A stretch of 64,000 bases of DNA, from positions 372,001 through 436,000 of the forward strand of contig NZ_CABVIR010000003.1 in the NCBI RefSeq assembly GCF_902498065.1, read 5' to 3'. This DNA is from Pseudomonas fluorescens. Lineage in GTDB: Bacteria > Pseudomonadota > Gammaproteobacteria > Pseudomonadales > Pseudomonadaceae. Made by a program: the position numbers and the translations under genes. Under the pieces are notes generated by a model, which worked only from the letters and a program-made list of their open reading frames with translations, was not told the DNA's origin and did no database searches. Shown in pieces: positions 1 to 8,151 of this stretch; positions within the stretch are counted from its first letter, which is position 1, and each line of letters begins with the position of its first letter.

Positions 1-207
1 GCGGTGTCGGGCATGTTCGCGCTGTTCTATGGCATCTTCCGTTTCATCGTCGAATTCGTCCGCGTGCCGGACGCGCAACTGGGCTATCTGGCCTGGAACT
101 GGCTGACCATGGGCCAGGTGCTCTGCGTGCCGATGATCGTCGGCGGTCTGTTCCTGATCTGGCTGGCGTATCACCGCGCCCCGGCGACTCCAGCGGCTGC
201 CGTATAA
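1..207 (+). CDS. lgt: Prolipoprotein diacylglyceryl transferase, C-terminal part
   Basis: Lgt transfers a diacylglyceryl group from phosphatidylglycerol to the lipobox cysteine of prolipoproteins in the inner membrane. Only the last 68 codons lie in the window. They show the family's C-terminal end: a [18 protein letters not shown] stretch, then a 'W-N-W-L-T-M-G-Q' turn and a last hydrophobic helix (about [17 protein letters not shown]). The gene is open at the left edge. It is followed 50 bases later by thyA, the usual lgt-thyA pairing in proteobacteria, which supports the call. Confidence 0.9.
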   Translation, partial: AVSGMFALFYGIFRFIVEFVRVPDAQLGYLAWNWLTMGQVLCVPMIVGGLFLIWLAYHRAPATPAAAV

Positions 208-211
208 ATTC

Positions 212-240
212 GAACCCCGGGGGCGACGGCCTCCGGGTTC
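212..240. other. Inverted repeat between lgt and thyA
   Basis: GAACCCCGGG and CTCCGGGTTC form a GC-rich, slightly imperfect hairpin just after the lgt stop codon and 17 bases before thyA. There is no T run after it, so it may weaken transcription or protect the lgt mRNA end rather than act as a full terminator. The role is inferred. Confidence 0.4.
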
Positions 241-257
241 AAGGACACAGGTAACTC

Positions 258-1229
258 ATGAAGCAATATCTCGAACTGGTCGCCCACGTCATCAAGAACG
301 GCACCAAACAAGCCAACCGCACTGGCGTGAACACCATCAGTTTTCCCGGCGCGATGCTGCGTTATGACCTGAAAGAAGGTTTTCCGGCGATCACCACGCG
401 CAAGATGGCCTTCAAATCGGCCATAGGCGAGATGTGTGGTTTCCTGCGGGGCGTGAACAACGCCGCCGAATTCCGCGCGCTGGGCTGCAAGGTCTGGGAT
501 CAGAACGCCAACGAAAACGCGCAATGGCTGGCCAATCCGTTCCGTCAGGGTGAAGACGACCTTGGCGAAATCTACGGCGTGCAATGGCGCAAATGGCCGG
601 CGTACAAGCAGATCCCGGTCAGCAACAAGGCTGCTATCGAGCAGACCCTGAGCCAGGGCTACCGTCAGATCGCCGAAGGCGAAGAAAACGGCCAGGCTTA
701 CGTCGTCCTGTACAAAGCGATCGACCAGATCCGCCAGTGCGTCGACACCATCATCAAGGACCCGGGTAGCCGCCGTATCCTGTTCCATGGCTGGAACGTT
801 GCGCAGCTTGATGAAATGGCTTTGCCGCCGTGCCACTTGCTGTACCAGTTCCACCCGAATGTCGAGACCAAAGAGATTTCTCTGACGCTCTACATCCGCT
901 CCAATGACCTGGGCCTGGGCACACCGTTCAACCTCACCGAAGGCGCCGCGTTGCTGAGCCTGATCGGTCGCCTGACCGGCTACACGCCGCGCTGGTTCAC
1001 CTATTTCATCGGTGATGCCCACGTCTACGAAAACCATCTGGACATGCTGAACGAACAGCTCAAGCGCGAGCCGTTCCCGATGCCGAAGCTGGTGATCAGT
1101 GACCGCGTGCCGGAGTTTGCCAAGACTGGCGAGTACCAACCGGAATGGCTGGAGTTGATCGAGCCGAGTGATTTTTCGCTTGAGGGGTATCAACACCACG
1201 CGCCGATGACGGCACCGATGGCGGTCTAA
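258..1229 (+). CDS. thyA: Thymidylate synthase
   Basis: ThyA makes dTMP from dUMP using methylene-tetrahydrofolate, in the cytoplasm. The protein has 323 residues. The catalytic cysteine is Cys192 in [11 protein letters not shown], preceded by the dUMP-phosphate arginines in DPGSRRILF and followed by [12 protein letters not shown]. It is about 60 residues longer than the 264-residue E. coli enzyme. The extra length lies mainly in an insert around residues 85-155, before the catalytic core, and looks like normal coding sequence with no frameshift. The start is an ATG with AGGACA upstream. Its partner in the folate cycle, dihydrofolate reductase, is encoded at 14546. Confidence 0.96.
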   Translation: MKQYLELVAHVIKNGTKQANRTGVNTISFPGAMLRYDLKEGFPAITTRKMAFKSAIGEMCGFLRGVNNAAEFRALGCKVWDQNANENAQWLANPFRQGEDDLGEIYGVQWRKWPAYKQIPVSNKAAIEQTLSQGYRQIAEGEENGQAYVVLYKAIDQIRQCVDTIIKDPGSRRILFHGWNVAQLDEMALPPCHLLYQFHPNVETKEISLTLYIRSNDLGLGTPFNLTEGAALLSLIGRLTGYTPRWFTYFIGDAHVYENHLDMLNEQLKREPFPMPKLVISDRVPEFAKTGEYQPEWLELIEPSDFSLEGYQHHAPMTAPMAV

Positions 1230-1248
1230 AACTCAACGCATAACCCCT

Positions 1249-1337
1249 GTGGGAGCGAGCCTGCTCGCGATAGCGGCCTGACAGACAACATAGATGTTGA
1301 ATGTGATGGCCTCATCGCGAGCAGGCTCGCTCCCACA
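1249..1337. repeat. REP inverted pair (REPIN) a
   Basis: Two facing copies of the arm TGTGGGAGCGAGCCTGCTCG lie at the convergent thyA/cadR junction. The spacer contains GATGTTGAAT, also seen in the pairs at 44377 and 47547. Each arm is itself a short hairpin, and the pair can fold into a long cruciform. Confidence 0.9.
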
Positions 1338-1354
1338 TTGGTCTGGTGGTGGGT

Positions 1355-1804
1355 TTAATGGCCGTGACTGCGGCCAACATGTGAATGCTCAACCTCTGTC
1401 GCCACAACCCCGCCACTCACTTCCAGCCGCTGCAAAATCCCGCATTGATCAATATCCGGCCCTTCGCCACAGCGTTGGCGCAGGTCGAGCAGTTGTGCCT
1501 GTAACGCCTGCAACCCATCGATCCGCGCTTTCACGTGGTGAATGTGTTCATCGATCAACGCATTCACGCTTTCACATTGATCCTGCGGGCTGTCGCGCAA
1601 GGCCAGCAGGCTGCGGATTTCCTCGAGCGTCATGTCGAGGGTGCGGCAATTGCGGATGAAGGTCAGGCGCTCGGCGTGGGCCTGGGTGTAGACGCGGTAG
1701 TTGCCGTCGCTGCGGGCCGGCTCCGGCAGGAGGTTTTCGCGCTCGTAATAGCGGATGGTTTCCACGGCGCAGTCGGTGAGTTTCGCCAGTTCTCCGATCT
1801 TCAT
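1355..1804 (-). CDS. cadR: Cd(II)/Pb(II)-responsive MerR regulator CadR
   Basis: This 149-residue MerR-family activator senses Cd or Pb and should switch on the divergent cadA. The N-terminal winged helix-turn-helix begins MKIGELAKLTDCAVETIRYY. A dimerisation helix follows, and the metal site is formed by Cys77, Cys112 and Cys121 (C-X8-C loop). The tail ends in a histidine-rich EHSHVGRSHGH, as in P. putida CadR. An in-frame ATG lies 9 bases upstream, but the GGAG at 9 bases before the ATG at 1804 favours the start given. A matching operator sits in the 84-base gap to cadA. Confidence 0.93.
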   Translation of the reverse strand: MKIGELAKLTDCAVETIRYYERENLLPEPARSDGNYRVYTQAHAERLTFIRNCRTLDMTLEEIRSLLALRDSPQDQCESVNALIDEHIHHVKARIDGLQALQAQLLDLRQRCGEGPDIDQCGILQRLEVSGGVVATEVEHSHVGRSHGH

Positions 1805-1827
1805 GACGGCCATCTCCAAATAGGTGC

Positions 1828-1858
1828 TTGACCCTATAGTGGCTACAGGGTCTTTACT
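1828..1858 (+). promoter_or_regulatory. CadR operator and cadA promoter
   Basis: The near-perfect palindrome ACCCTATAG-TGG-CTACAGGGT (1831-1851, 8 of 9 positions paired) lies between TTGACC (-35, 1828-1833) and TTTACT (-10, 1853-1858). The 19-base spacer is longer than normal. That is the hallmark of MerR-family promoters, where the regulator untwists the spacer after binding metal. It reads towards cadA; cadR starts 24 bases away on the other strand. Confidence 0.85.
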
Positions 1859-1888
1859 TGGCAACAGGCACCTTCATGGACGCAACCA

Positions 1889-4174
1889 ATGAGCGATTCC
1901 CTTCACACCCACAAACCCGAGGCTGATCACGATCACGATCACGATCACGATCACGATCACAGCCACAAGCTGCAGCCTGTGCAGAAGCATGACCATGGTG
2001 GCCACGGGGATTCCTGCTGTTCTTCCAAAGCGGCGGCGCCGTCGCTGATCAAACTCAGCGAAGCGCCAACCGCCAATGCACGGCTGAGCAGTTTCCGCAT
2101 CGACGCGATGGACTGCCCGACCGAGCAGACGCTGATCCAGAACAAACTGGGCAAGCTCGCCGGTGTGCAGCAGCTGGAATTCAACCTGATCAACCGCGTG
2201 TTGGGCGTGACCCATGACCTGCCGAGCACTGCGCCGATCATTGAGGCGATCAAGTCGCTGGGCATGGTGGCGGAACCGATGGAGCAGGGCGCCGAAACGC
2301 CAGCACCGATCCCCGAGAAAAAGCACTGGTGGCCCCTGGCACTGTCCGGCGTGGGTGCGCTGGCAGCGGAAGTGATCCACTTCACCAGCGCCGCGCCGGA
2401 CTGGGTGGTGGCGATCATCGCGCTGATTTCGATCCTCAGTGGTGGCCTCACCACCTACAAGAAAGGCTGGATCGCGCTCAAGAACCTCAACCTGAACATC
2501 AACGCCTTGATGAGCATCGCGGTGACCGGCGCGATCCTGATCGGGCAGTGGCCGGAAGCGGCGATGGTGATGTTCCTGTTCACCGTGGCCGAGTTGATCG
2601 AGGCCAAGTCCCTGGACCGCGCGCGCAACGCCATCAGCGGCCTGATGCAGATGGCCCCGGAGCAGGCCACGGTACAGCAGGCCGATGGCAGCTGGATCTT
2701 GCAAGACGTGAAAGCCATTGAGCTGGGCGCGCGAGTGCGCGTCCGCCCCGGCGAGCGGATAGGCCTGGACGGCGAAGTCGTGTCGGGCAGTTCGACCATC
2801 GATCAGGCGCCGATCACCGGGGAAAGCCTGCCAGTTGAGAAAACCGTTGGTGACAAGGTCTTCGCGGGCACCATCAATCAGGCCGGCTCTCTGGAGTATT
2901 CCGTAACGGCAGCCGCCAACAATTCGACCCTGGCGCGGATCATCCACGCCGTCGAACAGGCGCAAGGCGCACGGGCACCGACCCAGCGCTTCGTTGACCA
3001 GTTTTCAAAAATCTACACCCCCGCCGTGTTCATCTTCGCCCTCGCGGTGGCGGTGATTCCGCCGCTGTTCATGGGCGCAGTCTGGTTCGACTGGATTTAT
3101 CGCGCGCTGGTGTTGCTGGTGGTCGCATGCCCCTGCGCATTGGTGATTTCCACCCCGGTGACCATCGTCAGCGGCCTCGCGGCAGCGGCGCGCAAAGGGA
3201 TTCTGGTCAAGGGCGGCGTCTATCTGGAAGGCGGTTACAAACTCGACTACCTGGCGCTGGACAAGACCGGCACGATCACCCACGGCAAGCCGGTGCAGAC
3301 GGATTACCTGTCGCTTGATCCGACGGCCGATGCCTCGGCGCCGGCAATTGCGGCTGCATTGGCCGGACGCTCGGACCACCCGGTGTCGCTGGCCATTGCC
3401 AACGCCGCTGTGGATAAATCGTTCGCCTCGCTCGTTGTGGATAACTTCGAAGCGCTCGCCGGTCGTGGGGTACGCGGTGAGATCAACGGTCAGGTCTACC
3501 ACTTGGGCAACCACCGTTTGGTGGAAGAGTTGAGCCTGTGTTCGCCTGCGCTGGAAGAAAAGCTGTTTGCGCTGGAGAAACAGGGCAAGTCCGTGGTGCT
3601 GTTGCTCGACAAATCCGGCCCATTGGCGCTGTTCGCCGTGGCCGATACGGTCAAGGAGTCCAGCCGCGAGGCGATCCAGCAGCTGCACGATCTGGGCATC
3701 AAAACCCTGATGCTCACCGGCGACAACGTCCACACCGCTCAGGCGATTGCTGCACAAGTCGGTATCGACGAAGCCAAGGGCGATTTGCTGCCGACCGACA
3801 AACTGCAAGCTATCGAAGCGCTTTATGCCCAGGGCCATAACGTCGGCATGGTCGGTGACGGCATTAACGATGCCCCGGCGCTGGCCCGGGCAGAAATCGG
3901 TTTTGCGATGGCCGCCGCCGGTACCGATACCGCCATCGAAACCGCGGATGTCGCCCTGATGGACGATGATCTGCGCAAGATCCCCGCGTTCATCCGTTTG
4001 TCGCGGCAGACGTCGAGCATCCTCAAACAGAACATCGCCCTCGCATTGGTCATCAAGGCGATCTTTCTTGGGGTAACCTTCGCCGGGATCGCCACCATGT
4101 GGATGGCGGTGTTCGCCGACATGGGCGTGAGCCTGTTGGTGGTGTTCAACGGTTTGCGCCTGTTGCGCAAATAA
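1889..4174 (+). CDS. cadA: Cd/Zn/Pb-exporting P1B-type ATPase CadA
   Basis: This inner-membrane pump expels Cd(II), Zn(II) and Pb(II) using ATP. In its 761 residues can be seen a histidine-rich N-terminus with six Asp-His pairs, a heavy-metal-associated fold with the variant motif MDCPTE, eight predicted membrane helices, the metal-channel motif CPC at 414-416, the phosphorylated aspartate D458 in DKTGT, and the GDGINDAPAL hinge. The six DH pairs come from six exact tandem copies of GATCAC (1925-1960). It is expressed from the CadR promoter just upstream. The ATG has only a weak ribosome binding site. Confidence 0.95.
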   Translation: MSDSLHTHKPEADHDHDHDHDHDHSHKLQPVQKHDHGGHGDSCCSSKAAAPSLIKLSEAPTANARLSSFRIDAMDCPTEQTLIQNKLGKLAGVQQLEFNLINRVLGVTHDLPSTAPIIEAIKSLGMVAEPMEQGAETPAPIPEKKHWWPLALSGVGALAAEVIHFTSAAPDWVVAIIALISILSGGLTTYKKGWIALKNLNLNINALMSIAVTGAILIGQWPEAAMVMFLFTVAELIEAKSLDRARNAISGLMQMAPEQATVQQADGSWILQDVKAIELGARVRVRPGERIGLDGEVVSGSSTIDQAPITGESLPVEKTVGDKVFAGTINQAGSLEYSVTAAANNSTLARIIHAVEQAQGARAPTQRFVDQFSKIYTPAVFIFALAVAVIPPLFMGAVWFDWIYRALVLLVVACPCALVISTPVTIVSGLAAAARKGILVKGGVYLEGGYKLDYLALDKTGTITHGKPVQTDYLSLDPTADASAPAIAAALAGRSDHPVSLAIANAAVDKSFASLVVDNFEALAGRGVRGEINGQVYHLGNHRLVEELSLCSPALEEKLFALEKQGKSVVLLLDKSGPLALFAVADTVKESSREAIQQLHDLGIKTLMLTGDNVHTAQAIAAQVGIDEAKGDLLPTDKLQAIEALYAQGHNVGMVGDGINDAPALARAEIGFAMAAAGTDTAIETADVALMDDDLRKIPAFIRLSRQTSSILKQNIALALVIKAIFLGVTFAGIATMWMAVFADMGVSLLVVFNGLRLLRK
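1925..1960 (+). repeat. (GATCAC)6 tandem repeat inside cadA
   Basis: Six exact copies of a hexanucleotide encode (Asp-His)6 near the N-terminus of CadA. Because the unit is 6 bases, gain or loss of copies would change the number of metal-binding pairs without breaking the frame. Confidence 0.97.
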
Positions 4175-4190
4175 TCGATGAGGAGCGGGT

Positions 4191-5054
4191 GTGCTGAGTG
4201 CCGAGCTGAAGGCGTTTTACATGGTGGCCCGCCTGGGCAGCATTACCCTGGCGGCGAAAAAACTTGGCCTGAGCCAGCCCACGGTCACCACGCAGATCCG
4301 CAATCTGGAAAGCCAGTACTCGGTTGAGCTGTTCTACCGGGGCGGCCGCCGCCTCAGCGTCAGCGACGAAGGCGCGCGGTTGCTGCCGATGGTCAAGGCG
4401 CTGCTGCAACAGGAAGCCGACATCGAGTTCTTCCTGCGTAACAGCGGCCAGGTCCAGGGTACGCTGCGCATCGCCGCCACGGCGCCGTATTACATCCTCG
4501 ATCTGGTGAAGACTTTCCGTGAGCGTTTGCCGCAAGTGGAAGTGTCGGTGGAAATCGGCAACTCGCAACAAGTGCTCGAAGCCTTGGAGGATTACCGGGT
4601 CGATGTCGCCGCTTCCTCGCAATTGCTTGATGATGCGCGACTGATTCGCCGGGTGCTCGGCAGCGATCCGCTGGTGTTGGCGGTGCATCGCAATCATCCG
4701 CTGGCGGTGCATGATCATGTGCCGCTGAGTGCGTTGGCCGGGCATACGCTGTTGATGCGCGAGTCGGGCTCGACCACTCGGCGGCTGACTGAAGAATTGC
4801 TGGCCACTGCCGGGGTGAGTTTTGGGCCGTTGCTGGAGATCGGTAGTCGTGAGTCGATCCGTGAAGCGGTGCTGCGCAACATCGGGATTAGCATCATCGC
4901 CCGGCAAGAAGTGCCGCATGATCCGCAACTGCGCGTGCTGACCATCGAGAATGCACCGCAGATTCCCGAGTATTTGTACTGCCTCAAGGAGCGCAAAGGT
5001 GCGCGGTTGCCGGCGGCGTTTCTGGGGTTGGCGCAGGAAATGGCTCCCGCCTGA
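4191..5054 (+). CDS. LysR-family regulator, phosphonate-cluster type
   Basis: This is a 287-residue LysR-type activator. The N-terminal winged helix-turn-helix (LGSITLAAKKLGLSQPTVTT, about residues 14-33) is followed by a co-inducer domain beginning around residue 90 (GTLRIAA). The start is a GTG preceded by AGGAG at 4181-4185. It begins 16 bases after the cadA stop but lies just before a complete aminoethylphosphonate-type transport and degradation set. A LysR family is known to accompany such sets, so that is its likely target. It could be partly co-transcribed with cadA, as no terminator separates them. The effector is not known from sequence. Confidence 0.85.
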   Translation: MLSAELKAFYMVARLGSITLAAKKLGLSQPTVTTQIRNLESQYSVELFYRGGRRLSVSDEGARLLPMVKALLQQEADIEFFLRNSGQVQGTLRIAATAPYYILDLVKTFRERLPQVEVSVEIGNSQQVLEALEDYRVDVAASSQLLDDARLIRRVLGSDPLVLAVHRNHPLAVHDHVPLSALAGHTLLMRESGSTTRRLTEELLATAGVSFGPLLEIGSRESIREAVLRNIGISIIARQEVPHDPQLRVLTIENAPQIPEYLYCLKERKGARLPAAFLGLAQEMAPA

Positions 5055-5072
5055 GAGTTGTGTTGCCTGTGC

Positions 5073-5175
5073 TGGCCTCTTCGCTGGCAAGCCAGCTCCC
5101 ACAGGTGTCTTTGGTGTTCATAGATCTGTGTTCACTGGAGAACCCTGTGGGAGCGGGCTTGCCCGCGAAGGCGTC
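5073..5175. repeat. REP inverted pair b (mixed arms)
   Basis: The left arm is of the CGCTGGCAAGCCAGCTCCCA type and the right arm of the TGTGGGAGCGGGCTTGCCCG type. The two arms are therefore from different stem variants. It lies between the LysR gene and the ABC transporter. Confidence 0.85.
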
Positions 5176-5309
5176 AGTCCGGACACCACCTGCCATGAAG
5201 GCCCAACCCAAATCCCTGAATACCACTATCAGCCGTTTTGGCCTCACTGCCACATGACGGACGCATTACATCCCTAGGATGAGCTTCATCTGCTTGATGA
5301 GGCCTGTCC

Positions 5310-6386
5310 ATGAACCAATCGATCGCAACTGCCCTGACCAACCCCGGCGCCCCAATGAGGGTGCGTGGCGTGCAGAAGCGCTTCGGCGCCTTCACTGCGC
5401 TGGATAATGTTTCCCTCGACGTGGCGGCCGGTGAACTGGTGTGTCTGCTGGGGCCGTCGGGCTGCGGTAAAACCACTTTGCTGCGCTGCATCGCCGGTCT
5501 CGAGAAGCAGGACAGCGGCGAGTTGTATCTGGGGGATCGCGACGTCTCGCACCTGGCACCTCAGGCCCGGGACTACGGCATTCTGTTCCAGTCCTACGCG
5601 CTGTTCCCCAATCTCACCGTCGAAGCGAACATTGCCTACGGTCTCGCCGGCAGCGGTCGCGATGAAGTGCGCAAGCGCGTCGGTCAGATGCTGGAACTGG
5701 TCGGCCTGATCGGCAGCGAGAAAAAGTACCCCGGCCAATTGTCCGGCGGCCAGCAGCAACGGGTCGCACTGGCCCGCGCCTTGGCGCCGGCGCCGTCGTT
5801 GTTGTTGCTGGACGAACCGATGTCGGCCCTCGACGCCCGAGTCCGCGAGCACTTGTGCACCGAACTGCGCCAACTGCAACGCAACCTCGGCATCACCACG
5901 CTGATGGTCACGCACAATCAGGACGAGGCCATGCTGATGGCCGACCGCATCGCCGTGATGAACAACGGCAAGGTCGAGCAGTACGCCACGCCGCAGGAAA
6001 TCTACGACCGCCCGGCCACACCGTTCGTGGCGGAGTTTGTCGGCCAGGGCAACTGGCTGCCGTTCCAGCGCAGCAGCGACAGCCATGCGCAGGTCGGCGG
6101 GATGAACATGCGCCTGGCGGATGGCAGCGCCAAAGCCGCGTCGGGCCGGTTGTTCTGCCGGCCTGAGGCGATCAACGTCAACCCGCTGGTGCATGAAGAA
6201 AACCTGTTCCCGGCCAAGGTTCGCGAAATCACCTTCCTTGGCAACCGCTGCCGCATGAGTTTCGAACTCGATCAACTGCCGGGCCACGCGTTGCTCGCGG
6301 AACTGGCACCGGAAGCCATGCCGCGCCTCGGTGCTCAGCAGATCATGGTCGCCTTGCCGCCGCGCAGCCTGCAGGTGTTTGCCTGA
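5310..6386 (+). CDS. ABC transporter ATPase, putative 2-aminoethylphosphonate import
   Basis: This 358-residue cytoplasmic ATPase should power the permease encoded immediately downstream. Walker A is GPSGCGKTT (48-56), the signature LSGGQQQR (144-151), and Walker B LLLLDEP (164-170), followed by the H-loop VTHNQDEA. A C-terminal regulatory domain follows residue 240 or so. The family is that of Fe(III)/polyamine/phosphonate importers. The assignment to aminoethylphosphonate rests on the LysR, oxidoreductase and HD-oxygenase neighbours, which match known phosphonate clusters. Its stop overlaps the permease start by one base (TGATG), so translation is probably coupled. Confidence 0.88.
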   Translation: MNQSIATALTNPGAPMRVRGVQKRFGAFTALDNVSLDVAAGELVCLLGPSGCGKTTLLRCIAGLEKQDSGELYLGDRDVSHLAPQARDYGILFQSYALFPNLTVEANIAYGLAGSGRDEVRKRVGQMLELVGLIGSEKKYPGQLSGGQQQRVALARALAPAPSLLLLDEPMSALDARVREHLCTELRQLQRNLGITTLMVTHNQDEAMLMADRIAVMNNGKVEQYATPQEIYDRPATPFVAEFVGQGNWLPFQRSSDSHAQVGGMNMRLADGSAKAASGRLFCRPEAINVNPLVHEENLFPAKVREITFLGNRCRMSFELDQLPGHALLAELAPEAMPRLGAQQIMVALPPRSLQVFA

Positions 6387-8110
6387 TGAGCGCGCGTATC
6401 GCGCTGCCGATACCGCACAAGCTGGTTCGGCAGACCTCCCGTGCCGAGATCGGCGACCGGGTGTTCGTGGTCGGTGGCAAAGTTCTTCTGCTGGTGTTGC
6501 TCGGCGTTGCGGTGTTGATGCCATTGCTGGCGATCTTCTGGCGTGGCTTCAGCTCGGAAGCCGGGCAGGGCGGTGGTCTGGTCGCGGCGCGTGAACTGGT
6601 GACGAGTGCGAACTTCCACTGGCTGCTCGGCAATAGCCTGAAAGTGTCCCTCAGCGTCGCGGCGATTGTCGTACCGCTGGCCTACCTGTTTGCCTACGCG
6701 CTGCAACGCACCTTGATTCCGGGCAAAGGCATTTGGCGCGGGATGTCGTTGTTGCCGCTGATGGCGCCGTCGATGCTGCCCGGCATTGCACTGGTTTACC
6801 TGTTCGGCAACCAGGGCCTGTTGCGTGGTTTGCTCTCGGACAATATCTACGGCTTCTGGGGCATTGTTCTGGGTGAGGTGATCTACACCTTCCCACACGC
6901 CTTGATGATTTTGCTGTCAGCCCTGTCCCTGGCGGATGCGCGCCTCTTCGATGCCGCTTCAAGTATGGGCGCCAGTCCGGCCAAGGCCTTCCGTAGCATC
7001 ACCTGGCCGGCGACGCGTCAGGCTGTGTTCGCGGCGTTCTGCCTTGTATTCACCCTGACCATCACCGACTTCGGCGTGCCGGTGGTGGTCGGCGGCGACT
7101 ATCAGGTGCTGGCGCTGGAAGCCTACAAAGCCGTGGTCGGCCAGCAACAATTCGGTCGCGGTGCGTTGATCGGCATGATCCTGTTGCTGCCGGCGCTGTT
7201 CAGCTTCGCGGTCGATGCGTGGTTGCGTCGGCGTCACGGCGACTCCATGAGCGGGCGGGCGCAGGTCTTTCAACCGGCACCGTCGAAACTGCGCGACGGC
7301 GTCTATCTCGCCATCGTGCTGCTGATCTGCGCGGTGTTGCTGCTGGTGTTCGGTATGGCGGTGTTCTCGTCGCTGGTGAAATTCTGGCCGTACAACCTGT
7401 CGCTCTCGCTCAACCATTACCAGTTCAACGACACGGCGGGCGGCGGCTGGCTGGCCTACGGCAACAGCGTGAAGATGGCCCTGTGCACGGCGTTGATCGG
7501 CAGCGTGCTGATCTTCACCGGCGCCTACCTGATGGAAAAAACCAAGGGCCAGCGCGGACTGAACCTGGCCCTGCGCATGCTCAGTTTCGTACCGATGGCG
7601 GTGCCGGGTCTGGTGCTGGGCCTGGGTTACGTCTTCTTCTTCAACCTCACCGACAATCCGCTGCATGTGCTCTACGGCACCATGACCCTGTTGGTGGTCT
7701 GCACCATTGCTCACTATCTGACCACCGCGCAAATGACCGCGACCACCGCGCTGCGCCAACTCGATGCCGAGTTCGAAGCCGCCGCGCTGTCGCTCAAGGC
7801 GCCGCTGTATCGGCACTACCTGCGGGTCACCGTGCCGATCTGCCTGCCGGCGCTGCTGGACATCGTGCGCTACCTGTTCGTCTCGGCCATGACCACCGTC
7901 TCGGCGGCGATCTTCCTCTACAGCCCCGACACCATCCTCGCGGCGGTGGCGGTGCTGAACATGGATGATGCCGGCAACGTTGGCGGCGCGGCGGCAATGT
8001 CGACCCTGATTCTGTTCACCTCGGCGGGCGTGTCCCTGCTACTGGCGTGGGCCTCGCGCGGTTTGCTGCGCCGCTCCCAGGCCTGGCGGCAGACCGCGCC
8101 CGGTCATTGA
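6386..8110 (+). CDS. ABC transporter fused two-domain permease, putative 2-aminoethylphosphonate import
   Basis: This 574-residue inner-membrane permease contains two complete permease domains in one chain, with roughly twelve membrane helices. Each half has a cytoplasmic EAA-type loop that contacts the ATPase: DARLFDAASSMGASPAKAF near residue 190 and DAEFEAAALSLKAPLYRHYL near residue 455. This is the architecture of FbpB-like and aminoethylphosphonate permeases, so one gene replaces two. It sits between the ATPase (one-base overlap) and the binding protein (41-base gap). Substrate is inferred from context. Confidence 0.88.
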   Translation: MSARIALPIPHKLVRQTSRAEIGDRVFVVGGKVLLLVLLGVAVLMPLLAIFWRGFSSEAGQGGGLVAARELVTSANFHWLLGNSLKVSLSVAAIVVPLAYLFAYALQRTLIPGKGIWRGMSLLPLMAPSMLPGIALVYLFGNQGLLRGLLSDNIYGFWGIVLGEVIYTFPHALMILLSALSLADARLFDAASSMGASPAKAFRSITWPATRQAVFAAFCLVFTLTITDFGVPVVVGGDYQVLALEAYKAVVGQQQFGRGALIGMILLLPALFSFAVDAWLRRRHGDSMSGRAQVFQPAPSKLRDGVYLAIVLLICAVLLLVFGMAVFSSLVKFWPYNLSLSLNHYQFNDTAGGGWLAYGNSVKMALCTALIGSVLIFTGAYLMEKTKGQRGLNLALRMLSFVPMAVPGLVLGLGYVFFFNLTDNPLHVLYGTMTLLVVCTIAHYLTTAQMTATTALRQLDAEFEAAALSLKAPLYRHYLRVTVPICLPALLDIVRYLFVSAMTTVSAAIFLYSPDTILAAVAVLNMDDAGNVGGAAAMSTLILFTSAGVSLLLAWASRGLLRRSQAWRQTAPGH

Positions 8111-8151
8111 TTTCCCATCCCGCAAACCTCAACTCAAAACAGGAAAAGATC

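Noticed and set aside
171..1199. Long open frame on the minus strand across thyA
   Set aside because: It is a high-GC antisense shadow of thyA, with no family motif and no ribosome binding site.
1249..1337. Repeated inverted units could suggest a CRISPR array
   Set aside because: Units are scattered singly across the window, are inverted pairs and not direct repeats with equal spacers, and no cas genes are present.
1876..1926. Short leader peptide overlapping the cadA start
   Set aside because: A 16-codon frame begins at ATG 1876 and overlaps cadA, but there is no good ribosome binding site and nothing shows that it is translated.
1874..2965. Minus-strand frame across cadA ending in a Val-Ile repeat
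   Set aside because: The Val-Ile run is just the antisense of the GATCAC repeat. cadA on the plus strand has all the P-type ATPase motifs.
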